A stretch of 64,000 nucleotides of DNA from assembly GCA_001769855.1 (NCBI GenBank), contig MEPP01000022.1, forward strand, positions 62,001-126,000, written 5' to 3'. Positions 53,140-61,842 of this stretch are shown here, one piece after another. A program made the translations under genes and the position numbers. Source of the DNA: Bdellovibrionales bacterium GWA2_49_15. Lineage in GTDB: Bacteria > Bdellovibrionota > Bacteriovoracia > Bacteriovoracales > Bacteriovoracaceae. The notes beneath the pieces are model-generated. The model was not told where the DNA came from. It worked only from the letters and a program-made list of their open reading frames with translations, and searched no databases. Each line of letters starts with the position of its first letter. Position 1 is the stretch's first letter.

Positions 53140-54108
53140 TAGCTGGGCGGCAACCTCTTGACCTAAACTTTTCAGAAAAGGAAAAAGCACCTGCTTGGTT
53201 TGCTCACAACCTGTGGTGAATTTTAGAATTCCGATACACAATGTTTCCCAGTGGTCGGCGCGCACCGAACCAATGACTTTGCCAAAAACCATACTATACT
53301 CTGGGGCCAATCCATCATTGGCCACGCCGTAAGAGGTTTGATCAAGCCCGCGCTTTTTTATTTCATTTTTCAAAACCAAGTTGGTCACCTCAAGCGGCGG
53401 CATCAACGTATGTTCCATCGAATTGGTCAAACTGTAATAACTGATAAACGGCAAGGCCCGCACATCCTGGGCGTAGTAGACTCCGGGAGAATCCGGTAAG
53501 CGCTCGGTTCGAAGCTCCGCCAGATACTCTTTCTCGATGGGAGTAAAGCCAATGCCCTCAATTACCGTCCGGTACAGTTCACTCTCCCAACCCTTCGAGT
53601 ACTGATCAAAAATAAAATCCGCGATGGGAGTTCCTTGGTGAGGAGTGGCCACGGTCACCACAGAATGGATAAAGGGTTTGAGCCGAGGATCATTGGCCAC
53701 CATGCGTGCAATGTTCCCGCCCATACTATGGCCTAACAAAATTATATTACGCCTCACAATGGGACGCCGGTTTTGAATGGTTCCCTGGACAATCGCAGCT
53801 TGAATCGCCACCACACATTCCAACGCACGGGTGAGAAGAGGCCGTCGATCTTTGTCCTTGGTTTTCGGGCACAACATTGTGGGCAGCCCGATTTCGCCCA
53901 AAATCTGCAGATACTCACCAAAGTATTGACCATGCCCGGTGATTTTTAAAAGCCTAGTAAGATTTTTAACATAGATTTCTCCCCCATTGGAGCCAGCTCC
54001 GGGAATCAGAACGACGTAGGGCTTAAGAGGACTATAGACATCGTCGGCCGACCCGACAGAGGTAAGAGAAATAAATAAGCCAAGAATCGCGACGACCTTT
54101 CCAATCAT
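53119..54108 (-). CDS. Exported triacylglycerol lipase-like protein
   Basis: The 329-residue product has a signal peptide (KVVAILGLFISLTSVGS-AD). PYVVLIPGAGSNGG gives the oxyanion region, IILLGHSMGGNIARMV holds the nucleophile (Ser128), VATPHQGTPIADF follows, and the Asp (VANDGLAPEYS) and His (VRADHWE) complete a triad. This is the order of bacterial lipases (alpha/beta-hydrolase family I-like). It should cut lipid esters in the periplasm or outside. It is convergent with the barrel gene. Confidence 0.88.
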   Translation of the reverse strand: MIGKVVAILGLFISLTSVGSADDVYSPLKPYVVLIPGAGSNGGEIYVKNLTRLLKITGHGQYFGEYLQILGEIGLPTMLCPKTKDKDRRPLLTRALECVVAIQAAIVQGTIQNRRPIVRRNIILLGHSMGGNIARMVANDPRLKPFIHSVVTVATPHQGTPIADFIFDQYSKGWESELYRTVIEGIGFTPIEKEYLAELRTERLPDSPGVYYAQDVRALPFISYYSLTNSMEHTLMPPLEVTNLVLKNEIKKRGLDQTSYGVANDGLAPEYSMVFGKVIGSVRADHWETLCIGILKFTTGCEQTKQVLFPFLKSLGQEVAAQLLTKEEI

Positions 54109-54300
54109 GGTGGCCTCCTTTGCTACGTCTCAATAAATTTTAAAAAGCTTAAAAGTCTTGCACGGGGCCAAAATCATCGTCGACTCACATTTTCTTACAG
54201 TAGCGCCACGGTGCATGGTGGCAATCAAGCCGTTGGCCGTTATCTTTTCAGGCACAAAAATTGATCTCTTCCATTTTAATTTCCGCCTTTTGGAGGGCCT

Positions 54301-55371
54301 GTGGGACGATTAAAAGTCATATCCGGTGCACTAGAGAAAATTGCCGAGTGCAAACTGCCAAGGGAACTCAGCTTCGGCAAAATCATTGCTCCGGCCTTTG
54401 TGGAATGTGATTACCGGGATGGAAAATGGGGAGAACTCAAGCTCGTCCCTTACGCCCCACTACACCTAGGCCCCGAGGCCAAGGTTTTTCATTATGGCCA
54501 AGAAATTTTCGAAGGACTCAAAGGCTATTTTGTCGATCGAGCAGGTCCGTTTCTTTTCCGCCCCGATCAAAATGCCAGACGCTTTAACTTGTCGGCCATG
54601 CGCTTAGGCATGCCTGAATTTCCCGTGAGCGATTTCCTTGAGAGCGTCACGGCCATGACCTATTACTGCAAAGAAATTATTCCCACCAAGAGTGGTGAGT
54701 CCCTCTATCTTCGCCCCTGCATGATCGCCACCGAAGAAAGCTTAGGGATCAAGCCCGGACTGACCTACAAATATTTCGTGATCGCCTCTCCCTCCGGCCC
54801 CTACTTTACCGGGGATTCGATTAAAGTTTATATCGAGCGCGAACGCGCCCGGGCCTGTCCTGGGGGCATCGGTGCCGCCAAGACCGGTGGAAACTATGCC
54901 GCCAGCCTGGTGTCAGGCAAACGTGCCCAAGAGTTGGGCTGCGGACAAACTTTGTGGCTGGATGCTTTACACAAAACCTACATTGAGGAAATGTCGGGCA
55001 TGAACTTCATGTCCGTGATTGACGGAGCCATTCACACGCCCGCCATGACCGATACGATTTTAGATGGCATCACACGCAAATCCATCATTCAGCTGGCCCA
55101 GGACTTTGGCATCCGGGTGGTGGAAGAAAAAATGGATATCAATAAGCTCCTCGAACAGGTGGCCAAGGGAAGTTGCACCGAAGCTTTTGCCTGCGGTACC
55201 GCCGCCATCATCACGCCCATTCGTGGTTTTGTCGAAGGGAATGGATCAGAGTTGGCCTTCAAATCCGCCGAGTCAAAAATTGCCATGAAGCTGCGCCAGG
55301 AATTACTCGATCGTCAGGAAGGAAGAAAAAACGCGCCAGCAGATTGGCGCGTTCTCGTTGATAAGTTATAG
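54301..55371 (+). CDS. ilvE: Branched-chain amino acid aminotransferase
   Basis: This 356-residue PLP enzyme makes Leu, Ile and Val from their keto acids with glutamate. FHYGQEIFEGLKGYF, RRFNLSAMRLGMP and GIGAAKTGGNYAAS (PLP Lys194) match class IV fold type BCAT. It starts with GTG at 54301, preceded by GGAGG. Its stop is directly followed by the convergent antiporter gene with no intergenic space. Its last codons contain a hairpin that serves the opposite gene as a terminator (55324-55353). Confidence 0.95.
   Translation: MGRLKVISGALEKIAECKLPRELSFGKIIAPAFVECDYRDGKWGELKLVPYAPLHLGPEAKVFHYGQEIFEGLKGYFVDRAGPFLFRPDQNARRFNLSAMRLGMPEFPVSDFLESVTAMTYYCKEIIPTKSGESLYLRPCMIATEESLGIKPGLTYKYFVIASPSGPYFTGDSIKVYIERERARACPGGIGAAKTGGNYAASLVSGKRAQELGCGQTLWLDALHKTYIEEMSGMNFMSVIDGAIHTPAMTDTILDGITRKSIIQLAQDFGIRVVEEKMDINKLLEQVAKGSCTEAFACGTAAIITPIRGFVEGNGSELAFKSAESKIAMKLRQELLDRQEGRKNAPADWRVLVDKL
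55324..55353 (-). terminator. Intrinsic terminator of the antiporter gene, embedded in ilvE codons
   Basis: On the minus strand, AACGCGCCA pairs with TGGCGCGTT around a 6-nt loop (ATCTGC), followed by TTTTTT. It lies 19 nt beyond the antiporter stop (55372) and inside the coding end of ilvE. Confidence 0.8.
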
Positions 55372-56685
55372 CTAGTGTCCGCCTAAGCTTGGTAAGAGCT
55401 GGAAGCACAAGATTACGATAAAAGTTGGAAAGAGCGCTCCCACAAAAAGCCATAGAGGCGAAATTCCCTCTTCTCCAAAGCTGTCTTTCAAAATGCCGTA
55501 ACCCGCAGGGTTCGGCGCATTGGCAATGACCGTCAGACCGCCACCGGAAACGGCACCGGCCACCAAGTTATATTTGGCCGATTCAGAGAGCGGAACCAGT
55601 GAGCCCAAATAAGTAAGGGCAGCATTGTCGGTAATCGCTGTCAGGGCCGTGGCACCAAAATATAAAACGATGTCACTCATCTTGCTCAAAACCACCTGCA
55701 ACCACCAAGCCTGGACTCCACCTAAAGTGACGAGGCCGGCAAGAAAAAAGCCGACCATGAGGGACTCGCGGAGTTTTGGTGCATCCTGATACTCTTCGGT
55801 AACTTTAACGACTCCCAGAAAAAATAAAAAGAGCCCAAGAAAAAAGACCATATGATGAGCAGTGTAAACCACGGCAGCGATAAAAACGACATGAAGGGCC
55901 ATCATCCACCAAGGAGTGGCAAGCTGGTTGGGGTCATGCACGGTTTGCAGCTTGCCAGTCAATTCTTTCTTAAAAAGTATGGCAAAGATGATCGTAGACA
56001 CGACAACCGCAATTACCGCCTTCCAGCCGAAATTCGAAATCATATGGGAAAATCCCCAGTGATACTTAGCGGCCACCATCAGAACTGGTGGAGCGGCAAA
56101 ATGGGAGAGCGTTCCACCAACGGAAACGTTGACAAAAAGGACACCGATCGTGGCGTACTTGAATTTCGAACTCATCTCATGCTTGTAAAAATTATTCAAC
56201 AGAATCATGGCGGTGACCGTCATGGCCGCCGGTTCGGTAATGAAAGATGATAAAATCGGCCCGACAATCAAGGCCGAAATATAAAAGCTCATTTTCTCGT
56301 TGAGCGGAATAAGCCTGGCAAAAAGTTTAATAAGTATTTCCGCCAAATGAACAACGGGACGAGTAGCGGCCATACACATGATAACAAAGACGAAGGCCGG
56401 TTCGGTAAAATTCTGGGTCTCCAGATAATGAAGAGAACCACTTACCAAGGTATGATTTTCATCGTAAGTGGCAAATCCTTTAACGAAGGCATAATAGGTT
56501 AAGAAAACCGCCGCCCACATGCCAAAGACTGCTTCAACCTCGGCCAGAAAGTGAAAAATATTTTCGCCAATAGAGCCCTGGGGATAATGGTGGGCCATGT
56601 GTTCAAATTTTTTCACCACAAAGGTGTGGAGGACCGCGATGGCAAAAATAATTGTGCCGGCCAACTCGACATTCGTTGGGTTCAT
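55372..56685 (-). CDS. Putative Na+/H+ antiporter (PF07399-type) membrane protein
   Basis: The 437-residue product is almost wholly hydrophobic with about 10-12 helices. Phrases such as FITEPAAMTVTAMILL, LFVNVSVGGTLSHFAAPPVLM, AITDNAALTYLGSLVP and NAPNPAGYGIL match the bacterial putative Na+/H+ antiporter family related to the NhaD/ArsB superfamily. I choose the ATG at 56685 with AGAGG upstream over the ORF start at 56703. Its terminator is embedded in ilvE. Ion specificity is inferred from the family only. Confidence 0.85.
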   Translation of the reverse strand: MNPTNVELAGTIIFAIAVLHTFVVKKFEHMAHHYPQGSIGENIFHFLAEVEAVFGMWAAVFLTYYAFVKGFATYDENHTLVSGSLHYLETQNFTEPAFVFVIMCMAATRPVVHLAEILIKLFARLIPLNEKMSFYISALIVGPILSSFITEPAAMTVTAMILLNNFYKHEMSSKFKYATIGVLFVNVSVGGTLSHFAAPPVLMVAAKYHWGFSHMISNFGWKAVIAVVVSTIIFAILFKKELTGKLQTVHDPNQLATPWWMMALHVVFIAAVVYTAHHMVFFLGLFLFFLGVVKVTEEYQDAPKLRESLMVGFFLAGLVTLGGVQAWWLQVVLSKMSDIVLYFGATALTAITDNAALTYLGSLVPLSESAKYNLVAGAVSGGGLTVIANAPNPAGYGILKDSFGEEGISPLWLFVGALFPTFIVILCFQLLPSLGGH

Positions 56686-56738
56686 TTTAACCTCTTGTTT
56701 CAAAGGGATAGTTAATTAATGGTAGCACAACACAAAAA

Positions 56739-56763
56739 AAAGGCCTCCGTGAAAGAGGCCTTT
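56739..56763 (-). terminator. Intrinsic terminator of the ferredoxin gene
   Basis: AAAGGCCTC and GAGGCCTTT pair around a 7-nt loop, followed on the minus strand by a T run. It lies 25 nt after the ferredoxin stop and separates it from the antiporter gene. Confidence 0.85.
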
Positions 56764-56788
56764 CTTAAGACATAATATCCGACTAAAA

Positions 56789-57037
56789 TTAACCGTTAGT
56801 ACCAATCGAAGCGACTGGGCAAGCTTCTAACTGCTCTTGGCAAAGGGCCAGTTCCTCAGGGGCTTTTGGCTGTTTTTTAATATAGGCATTGCCATCTTCA
56901 TCTTCCCCAAAAAAATCCGGCGCACCAGTATAGCAAACGTTACAAGCGATACAGCCTTCACCGCTATCATCATCAGGATCAGTACAAAACCATGGACCTG
57001 GAACGTTCAATTTATGCTTTTTTGCTGGATTCGCCAT
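56789..57037 (-). CDS. Single-cluster ferredoxin ([4Fe-4S])
   Basis: The 82-residue acidic protein has CIACNVC (Cys29, Cys32, Cys35) and ACPVASIG (Cys73), the four ligands of one [4Fe-4S] cluster, plus Cys18 and Cys66, which may form a disulfide as in some one-cluster ferredoxins. It carries electrons in the cytoplasm; the redox partner is unknown. AAGGAG lies before the ATG at 57037. Monocistronic. Confidence 0.9.
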   Translation of the reverse strand: MANPAKKHKLNVPGPWFCTDPDDDSGEGCIACNVCYTGAPDFFGEDEDGNAYIKKQPKAPEELALCQEQLEACPVASIGTNG

Positions 57038-57179
57038 AACAACTCCTTCACGCGAAAATAATAAAGTTTTTGTTTTTATAAATGATTCAAGCCAAAAACT
57101 CTACGGAAAACTGCGGAAATTTTTATCAGGTCCCAAAGACGCACCGCACCTCCCTGAGAAGGTATCTGATAAATAAATT

Positions 57180-57207
57180 TTGCAAAGCCCATGGAAGGAA
57201 ATAAAAT
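57180..57207 (+). promoter_or_regulatory. Candidate sigma-70 promoter for the phosphohexomutase gene
   Basis: TTGCAA (57180-57185) and TAAAAT (57202-57207) are 16 nt apart, about 33 nt before the ATG. Judged by eye; the rest of the gap 57038-57179 shows nothing. Confidence 0.4.
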
Positions 57208-57240
57208 CCTAAGTCCACTATGTCTCCTTTAGAGGTGCCT

Positions 57241-58998
57241 ATGACAGAGAAAATTCAAGATACCGCCCGTCATTGGATTAAAGATCCAAGCATTGATACC
57301 GTTGATCGGCAGGAAATCGAAAACCTGATTCAAACCAACAACGACGAGGAACTCACGGACAGATTTTATCGTGAGATGGAATTTGGAACTGGCGGCATCC
57401 GCGGCATCATGGGAGTCGGTGCCAACCGGATGAACAAGTATAATATTCGGAAGGCCACGTATGCATTAGGAGAAGTGGTCAAAAAAAATTGCCAGGCCCC
57501 GTGGCGCGTGGCCATCTGCTATGACAGTCGAAAGAACTCCTTTGAGTTTTCCAAAGAATGTGCCCAGGTGTTGGCGGCCTTAGGCATTGAGGCCCACATC
57601 TATCCCCATCTCAATCCCGTGGCCCTTTTGTCTTTTGCCGTACGCTCCTTACAGGCCCAGGCCGGCATCATGGTGACCGCCAGCCATAACCCTCCAAAGT
57701 ATAACGGCTACAAAGTTTACTGGAGTGACGGCGCTCAGGTCACCCCTCCGCATGATCAGATGATCATTGAAGCGTATTATGCCAAAAAAGGTTTTGTGCA
57801 TATTCCCCTGATCAGCTTTGACGAAGGTCAAAAACGCGGACTGATTAAGTGGATCTCCCGTGAAGTTGAGGATGAGTATTTTAAACTTCTCCAAACAAAA
57901 TTTGTAAATCAGCCCCTTTGCCAAAAATACGGACCGGAACTCAAAGTTGTTTACACACCCATTCATGGTGCCGGGAAGGTGCCGTGTCTTCGGGCCCTCG
58001 GCATGCTGAACATGAGTCAGGTGGTAACTGTGCCGGAGCAGATTGAGCCTGATGGGGCCTTTCCGACGGTGAAAAGTCCCAATCCAGAAAATCCCGAGGC
58101 CATGAAACTTGCCGTGGATTTAATGATAAAAACTCAGGCCGATGTGGCGCTCGCCACCGACCCTGACTGTGATCGCGTGGGGGTGGCGCTGCTTCATAAC
58201 GGTTTGACTCACTACTTAAGCGGTAACCAAATTGGCATTCTCATGCTTAATTACATTCTTTCCAACCTAAAGGAACAGCGCCGTCTTCCGGCAAATCCAT
58301 ATTTCGTTAAAACCATTGTGACCACACCGTTACAAGACACTATTGCCGCCAAGTTTGGCGTGCAGGTGGAAAATACGCTGACGGGATTCAAGTGGATTTG
58401 TCGCCGCATGGGAGAAATTGAGCGAGAGCATCCTGAGCGCAATTTTGTTTTTGCCACAGAGGAATCCTTTGGATATATGACCCATAATTATGTGCGCGAT
58501 AAAGACGGAATTTGCTCCGTTGCCCTCATGGCCGAACTGTCTCTCTGGTACAAACTCAAAGGGATGAATCTTATGCAGGCCTTGGATCAAATCTACGAGA
58601 CCTACGGTTTTTCCAGCGAAGCTCTTTTAACCCTGGACTACGAAGGAAAATCCGGTGCGGAGAAAATCAAACGCATCATGGAGCGCTTCCGCTCACAAAA
58701 TCACCGCACCATGTGCGGGCAGAACATTTCACAGGCGGAAGACTATAAGACTAAGGAGAGCACTGATTATCTTACGGGAAAAGTTAAGCCTATCGACTTA
58801 CCGGAAAGTGACGTTCTCGGTTATTGTTTTCCTTCAGGTGATCGCCTCTATCTGCGTCCATCGGGCACGGAGCCAAAAATTAAATTTTACATTATGGTGC
58901 AAGAGCGCCAGGGTGATTTAACCGCGAAAAAGAAAAAGGCCCAGGAAAAGATTGAGGCCTTCCTTGGTTTTGTGAAAAAGGAATCGGAGTTGGCTTAA
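57241..58998 (+). CDS. Phosphoglucomutase / phosphomannomutase (alpha-D-phosphohexomutase)
   Basis: The 585-residue enzyme interconverts sugar 1- and 6-phosphates. VTASHNPPKYNGYK holds the active-site Ser148, ATDPDCDRVG is the metal loop, FATEESFGYM the sugar-specificity loop and RPSGTEPKIKFY the phosphate-binding loop. I take the ATG at 57241 with GAGGTG upstream. The end overlaps the queC start by one base. It is of the long PGM2-like type, probably a phosphoglucomutase, but glucose and mannose phosphates cannot be separated by eye. Confidence 0.92.
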   Translation: MTEKIQDTARHWIKDPSIDTVDRQEIENLIQTNNDEELTDRFYREMEFGTGGIRGIMGVGANRMNKYNIRKATYALGEVVKKNCQAPWRVAICYDSRKNSFEFSKECAQVLAALGIEAHIYPHLNPVALLSFAVRSLQAQAGIMVTASHNPPKYNGYKVYWSDGAQVTPPHDQMIIEAYYAKKGFVHIPLISFDEGQKRGLIKWISREVEDEYFKLLQTKFVNQPLCQKYGPELKVVYTPIHGAGKVPCLRALGMLNMSQVVTVPEQIEPDGAFPTVKSPNPENPEAMKLAVDLMIKTQADVALATDPDCDRVGVALLHNGLTHYLSGNQIGILMLNYILSNLKEQRRLPANPYFVKTIVTTPLQDTIAAKFGVQVENTLTGFKWICRRMGEIEREHPERNFVFATEESFGYMTHNYVRDKDGICSVALMAELSLWYKLKGMNLMQALDQIYETYGFSSEALLTLDYEGKSGAEKIKRIMERFRSQNHRTMCGQNISQAEDYKTKESTDYLTGKVKPIDLPESDVLGYCFPSGDRLYLRPSGTEPKIKFYIMVQERQGDLTAKKKKAQEKIEAFLGFVKKESELA

Positions 58999-59696
58999 TG
59001 AAAAAATCTTCTGATCTGGCAGTGGCCTTAGTAAGCGGCGGGATGGATTCTCTGGTCACGGCGGCGGTCGCCTGCGACTCCCATACCCATGTCGCCTTTC
59101 TGCACTTAAACTATGGCCAGAATACCGAGAGAAAAGAGCTTGAGGCCTTTCACAATATTGCCGACTTTTACCATATTCCTCATAATTTTCGTAAAGTCAT
59201 CGACGTTACATTTTTAAAGCAAATTGGCGGAAGCTCACTCACGGATACCACCATAAAAGTCAAAGATTTCAAGGGAGAGAGTAGCGAAATTCCAGACTCC
59301 TATGTGCCTTTTCGCAACACCCATCTCTGCGCCATGGCCGTCTCCTGGTCTGAGGTGATTAGTGCTAAAAAGATTTATATTGGTGCCGTTTACGAAGACT
59401 CTTCCGGCTATCCTGACTGCCGGCCTTCCTATTACGCGGCCTTGAATAAACTTATTAAAGAAGGCACAAAAAAGGGTGACATAGAAGTTCTCACGCCGGT
59501 CATTAATTTGAAAAAAAAGGAGATCGTACTTAAGGCCATCGAACTCAAGGCACCATTGCATCTTTCATGGTCTTGCTATTCCAATAATGACATGGCCTGC
59601 GGAATCTGTGATTCCTGTGCCCTTCGCCTGCGCGGTTTTCAGCAGGCCGGAATCCCTGACCCACTCCCCTATAAAGTCAGGCCTAGTTATCCTTAA
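58998..59696 (+). CDS. queC: 7-cyano-7-deazaguanine synthase QueC
   Basis: QueC makes preQ0 from carboxydeazaguanine, ATP and ammonia, on the way to the tRNA base queuosine. The ATP loop VSGGMDSL (residues 12-19) and the Zn cysteines (Cys193, Cys201, Cys204, Cys207 in CYSNNDMACGICDSC) are intact, with VPFRNTHLCAMAV typical of the family. The ATG overlaps the previous stop (TAATG). Other queuosine genes are not in the window. The 3' end overlaps the DUF2298-type gene by 14 nt. Confidence 0.95.
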   Translation: MKKSSDLAVALVSGGMDSLVTAAVACDSHTHVAFLHLNYGQNTERKELEAFHNIADFYHIPHNFRKVIDVTFLKQIGGSSLTDTTIKVKDFKGESSEIPDSYVPFRNTHLCAMAVSWSEVISAKKIYIGAVYEDSSGYPDCRPSYYAALNKLIKEGTKKGDIEVLTPVINLKKKEIVLKAIELKAPLHLSWSCYSNNDMACGICDSCALRLRGFQQAGIPDPLPYKVRPSYP

Positions 59697-61842
59697 GGGT
59701 AAAATTCCCCTCTACTCCAAAGATTGAAATCTCAGGTGTTTCCAGCAGAACCTTAAACAGATCACCAAACTGCTTAAATTTTGCCAGTCCCGCTGAAGAG
59801 TACCGGGCCTTCTCGGCCGGTCCCACCACTATCAAACCAAGTTTTTTTTCCAAAAGAAACTCATACACTTTGAGCGCATCCGCCCCCTCATAAATATAAT
59901 GGAGATCAGCATTTCGTTCAGACCATTCACTTTCGGACAATCCGCGAACCACGGCGTGGTAACGCCAGCCCAAATAGCTTGGTAAACCGGAATATAGAGA
60001 AAGCAAGTTATCGCTTGCGACGAAAGATTGTCCGGGGGCCTCCACCAGGGTGGGTATCCCCTCAATATGCTCCTGTATCCATTTCACACTCTGCTCGATA
60101 TAGGGCGAGTGTTGGTTTAAAAATGCCAGACCTTCCAGGGTTGGCCGTGGCCCAATTTTAAGTGAGGTGAGTCCCATCATTGTGGGAATGGCCACAATGG
60201 AAAAAAGGCCAATCACCGAGACGGTAAAAATGCGTCGCCATAAAGAGAACTGAAAGCTGTGCCACCATCGGAATAGCAACATCATGGAAATTCCTGCTAA
60301 GAGAAAAGTCCATGTCCTGAATTTAAACACCGTATTCATGTGATCCATGATCACACAAAGTTCCGAAAATAATAAAAGGCCTAGGCTTCCAAGAACAAAG
60401 GCCAGGATATCGCGAGTTTTCAAAAGCGAATTTTGTCGGGAGGCGAAAAAGAGGGAGAGCAGAACAATGGCCATACTTCCGGTACTAAAAACAATCAAAG
60501 ATACCCCATGGAGCCGAAGGCCTGGGATGAGACACACGGTCAGCAATAGTAAAACATAAGGCAAAATAAAATTTATCTTGAGCTTATCTTTTCCCAGTGA
60601 AAATAGTATGGGAGGTAAGAGAAGTAAGGTCGGGAGCCAAAAATGTCCTTGATGAAGAAAGAGCGGCAGGAAAGAGTGAAACGGTGTTGAATTCAAGCCG
60701 ATCAGCTTATCCTGATATAGATTTTTCGGGCGCCCTATAAAATTCATGACAAAAGGAACGCACAGGATAAAAATCAGGCCACGCTCGAGAATATGCACTG
60801 CCATCGACGTCGCTTTGCCATGCTGCTCCTGCAGGGCCGTTTTCTGGCAGAGAAATGGCGTGCTTACAATGACCAAGAACCCCACCACAATCACGTCCCA
60901 AACATTGGCGGCAAAAAGAAAACTCATGAGCACCAAGAATTTTAAATCGAACAATCTTGCCAGTAAATTTTCCCAACCGTTTGGGCGATTAGCCCGGTCC
61001 AGCCAGATGGCAAGTGCAGCCAAGGCGAAAGGCCATCCGATCAGATGAGGATGGAGGTCGCCAAAGGTGTAAGTGAAGAAAGGATATTCGGCAAAATCAC
61101 CAAATTCGAAAATTCTGGCAGAATCCCAGTAAGCGTTAAAGTTGAGGGCCCCGAGAACAAATTTGGATATGAAGGCCAGATTTGAGCTAACAAGAAGCGC
61201 ACAAGCCGCAGGAACGGCAATTTTCCAGGACCACTCAAAGGCGACAAACAACAAGCTCAGACCGGCCACAAAAAAAGAGGTCAGCAAAGATAAGGCCGCC
61301 AAATAAGCGACGTCGGGAGCAAGAAAAGAGGCTTCCCCCCAAAGGCCGATTAAAAAATGTCCGAGATAGTAGTAGCGTAGCGGGCTTCCGCCGGCGATGG
61401 GATTGGTAATCGCACCGCCCACATAGCGATAGAAAAAGTTGAGCGTTTGAAAATCCGGTGCCTTTTCACCATAAATCAAATGGGGATGAAAGGCAAAAGA
61501 CAAGAGAGCAAGCCCATAGATCATCAGGAAAGGAATTTCCCATTTCAATATCTCGCGCCAAGGAAAGGAGGGGGCGGAGCTGTGCCTTTTTAAAAAAAAG
61601 GCCAAAGAAACAAGGCCGGCATTAATGAGATAAAAGTACAGTGGGGTATGAAAAGGGCCACCATAGACAACCAAAGCGTGCATGAACAGCGCCAAAAAAG
61701 CACTGGCCAGCAAACGTGCTTGCCAATATTGAAAGAAATTTATCTGGCGCGGCCCTCGATAAAGATTACAGATAAAAAATGAGGAGAACCAAGGCAAAAA
61801 ATAAAATAGCAAGAGGCCGATCGTGTTATGAATAAAACTCAT
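59683..61842 (-). CDS. DUF2298-family (YYY-type) large membrane protein
   Basis: The 719-residue product has about a dozen hydrophobic helices. MDHMNTVFKFRTWTFLLAG and GGSPLRYYYLGHFLIG and FGDLHPHLIGWPFALAALA match DUF2298, a family found in Chloroflexi, archaea and others that resembles GT-C glycosyltransferases. It is probably a membrane glycosyltransferase-like enzyme; the substrate is unknown. It overlaps pyrD by 4 nt (ATGA) and so follows it in one operon. Confidence 0.85.
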   Translation of the reverse strand: MSFIHNTIGLLLFYFLPWFSSFFICNLYRGPRQINFFQYWQARLLASAFLALFMHALVVYGGPFHTPLYFYLINAGLVSLAFFLKRHSSAPSFPWREILKWEIPFLMIYGLALLSFAFHPHLIYGEKAPDFQTLNFFYRYVGGAITNPIAGGSPLRYYYLGHFLIGLWGEASFLAPDVAYLAALSLLTSFFVAGLSLLFVAFEWSWKIAVPAACALLVSSNLAFISKFVLGALNFNAYWDSARIFEFGDFAEYPFFTYTFGDLHPHLIGWPFALAALAIWLDRANRPNGWENLLARLFDLKFLVLMSFLFAANVWDVIVVGFLVIVSTPFLCQKTALQEQHGKATSMAVHILERGLIFILCVPFVMNFIGRPKNLYQDKLIGLNSTPFHSFLPLFLHQGHFWLPTLLLLPPILFSLGKDKLKINFILPYVLLLLTVCLIPGLRLHGVSLIVFSTGSMAIVLLSLFFASRQNSLLKTRDILAFVLGSLGLLLFSELCVIMDHMNTVFKFRTWTFLLAGISMMLLFRWWHSFQFSLWRRIFTVSVIGLFSIVAIPTMMGLTSLKIGPRPTLEGLAFLNQHSPYIEQSVKWIQEHIEGIPTLVEAPGQSFVASDNLLSLYSGLPSYLGWRYHAVVRGLSESEWSERNADLHYIYEGADALKVYEFLLEKKLGLIVVGPAEKARYSSAGLAKFKQFGDLFKVLLETPEISIFGVEGNFTLKDN

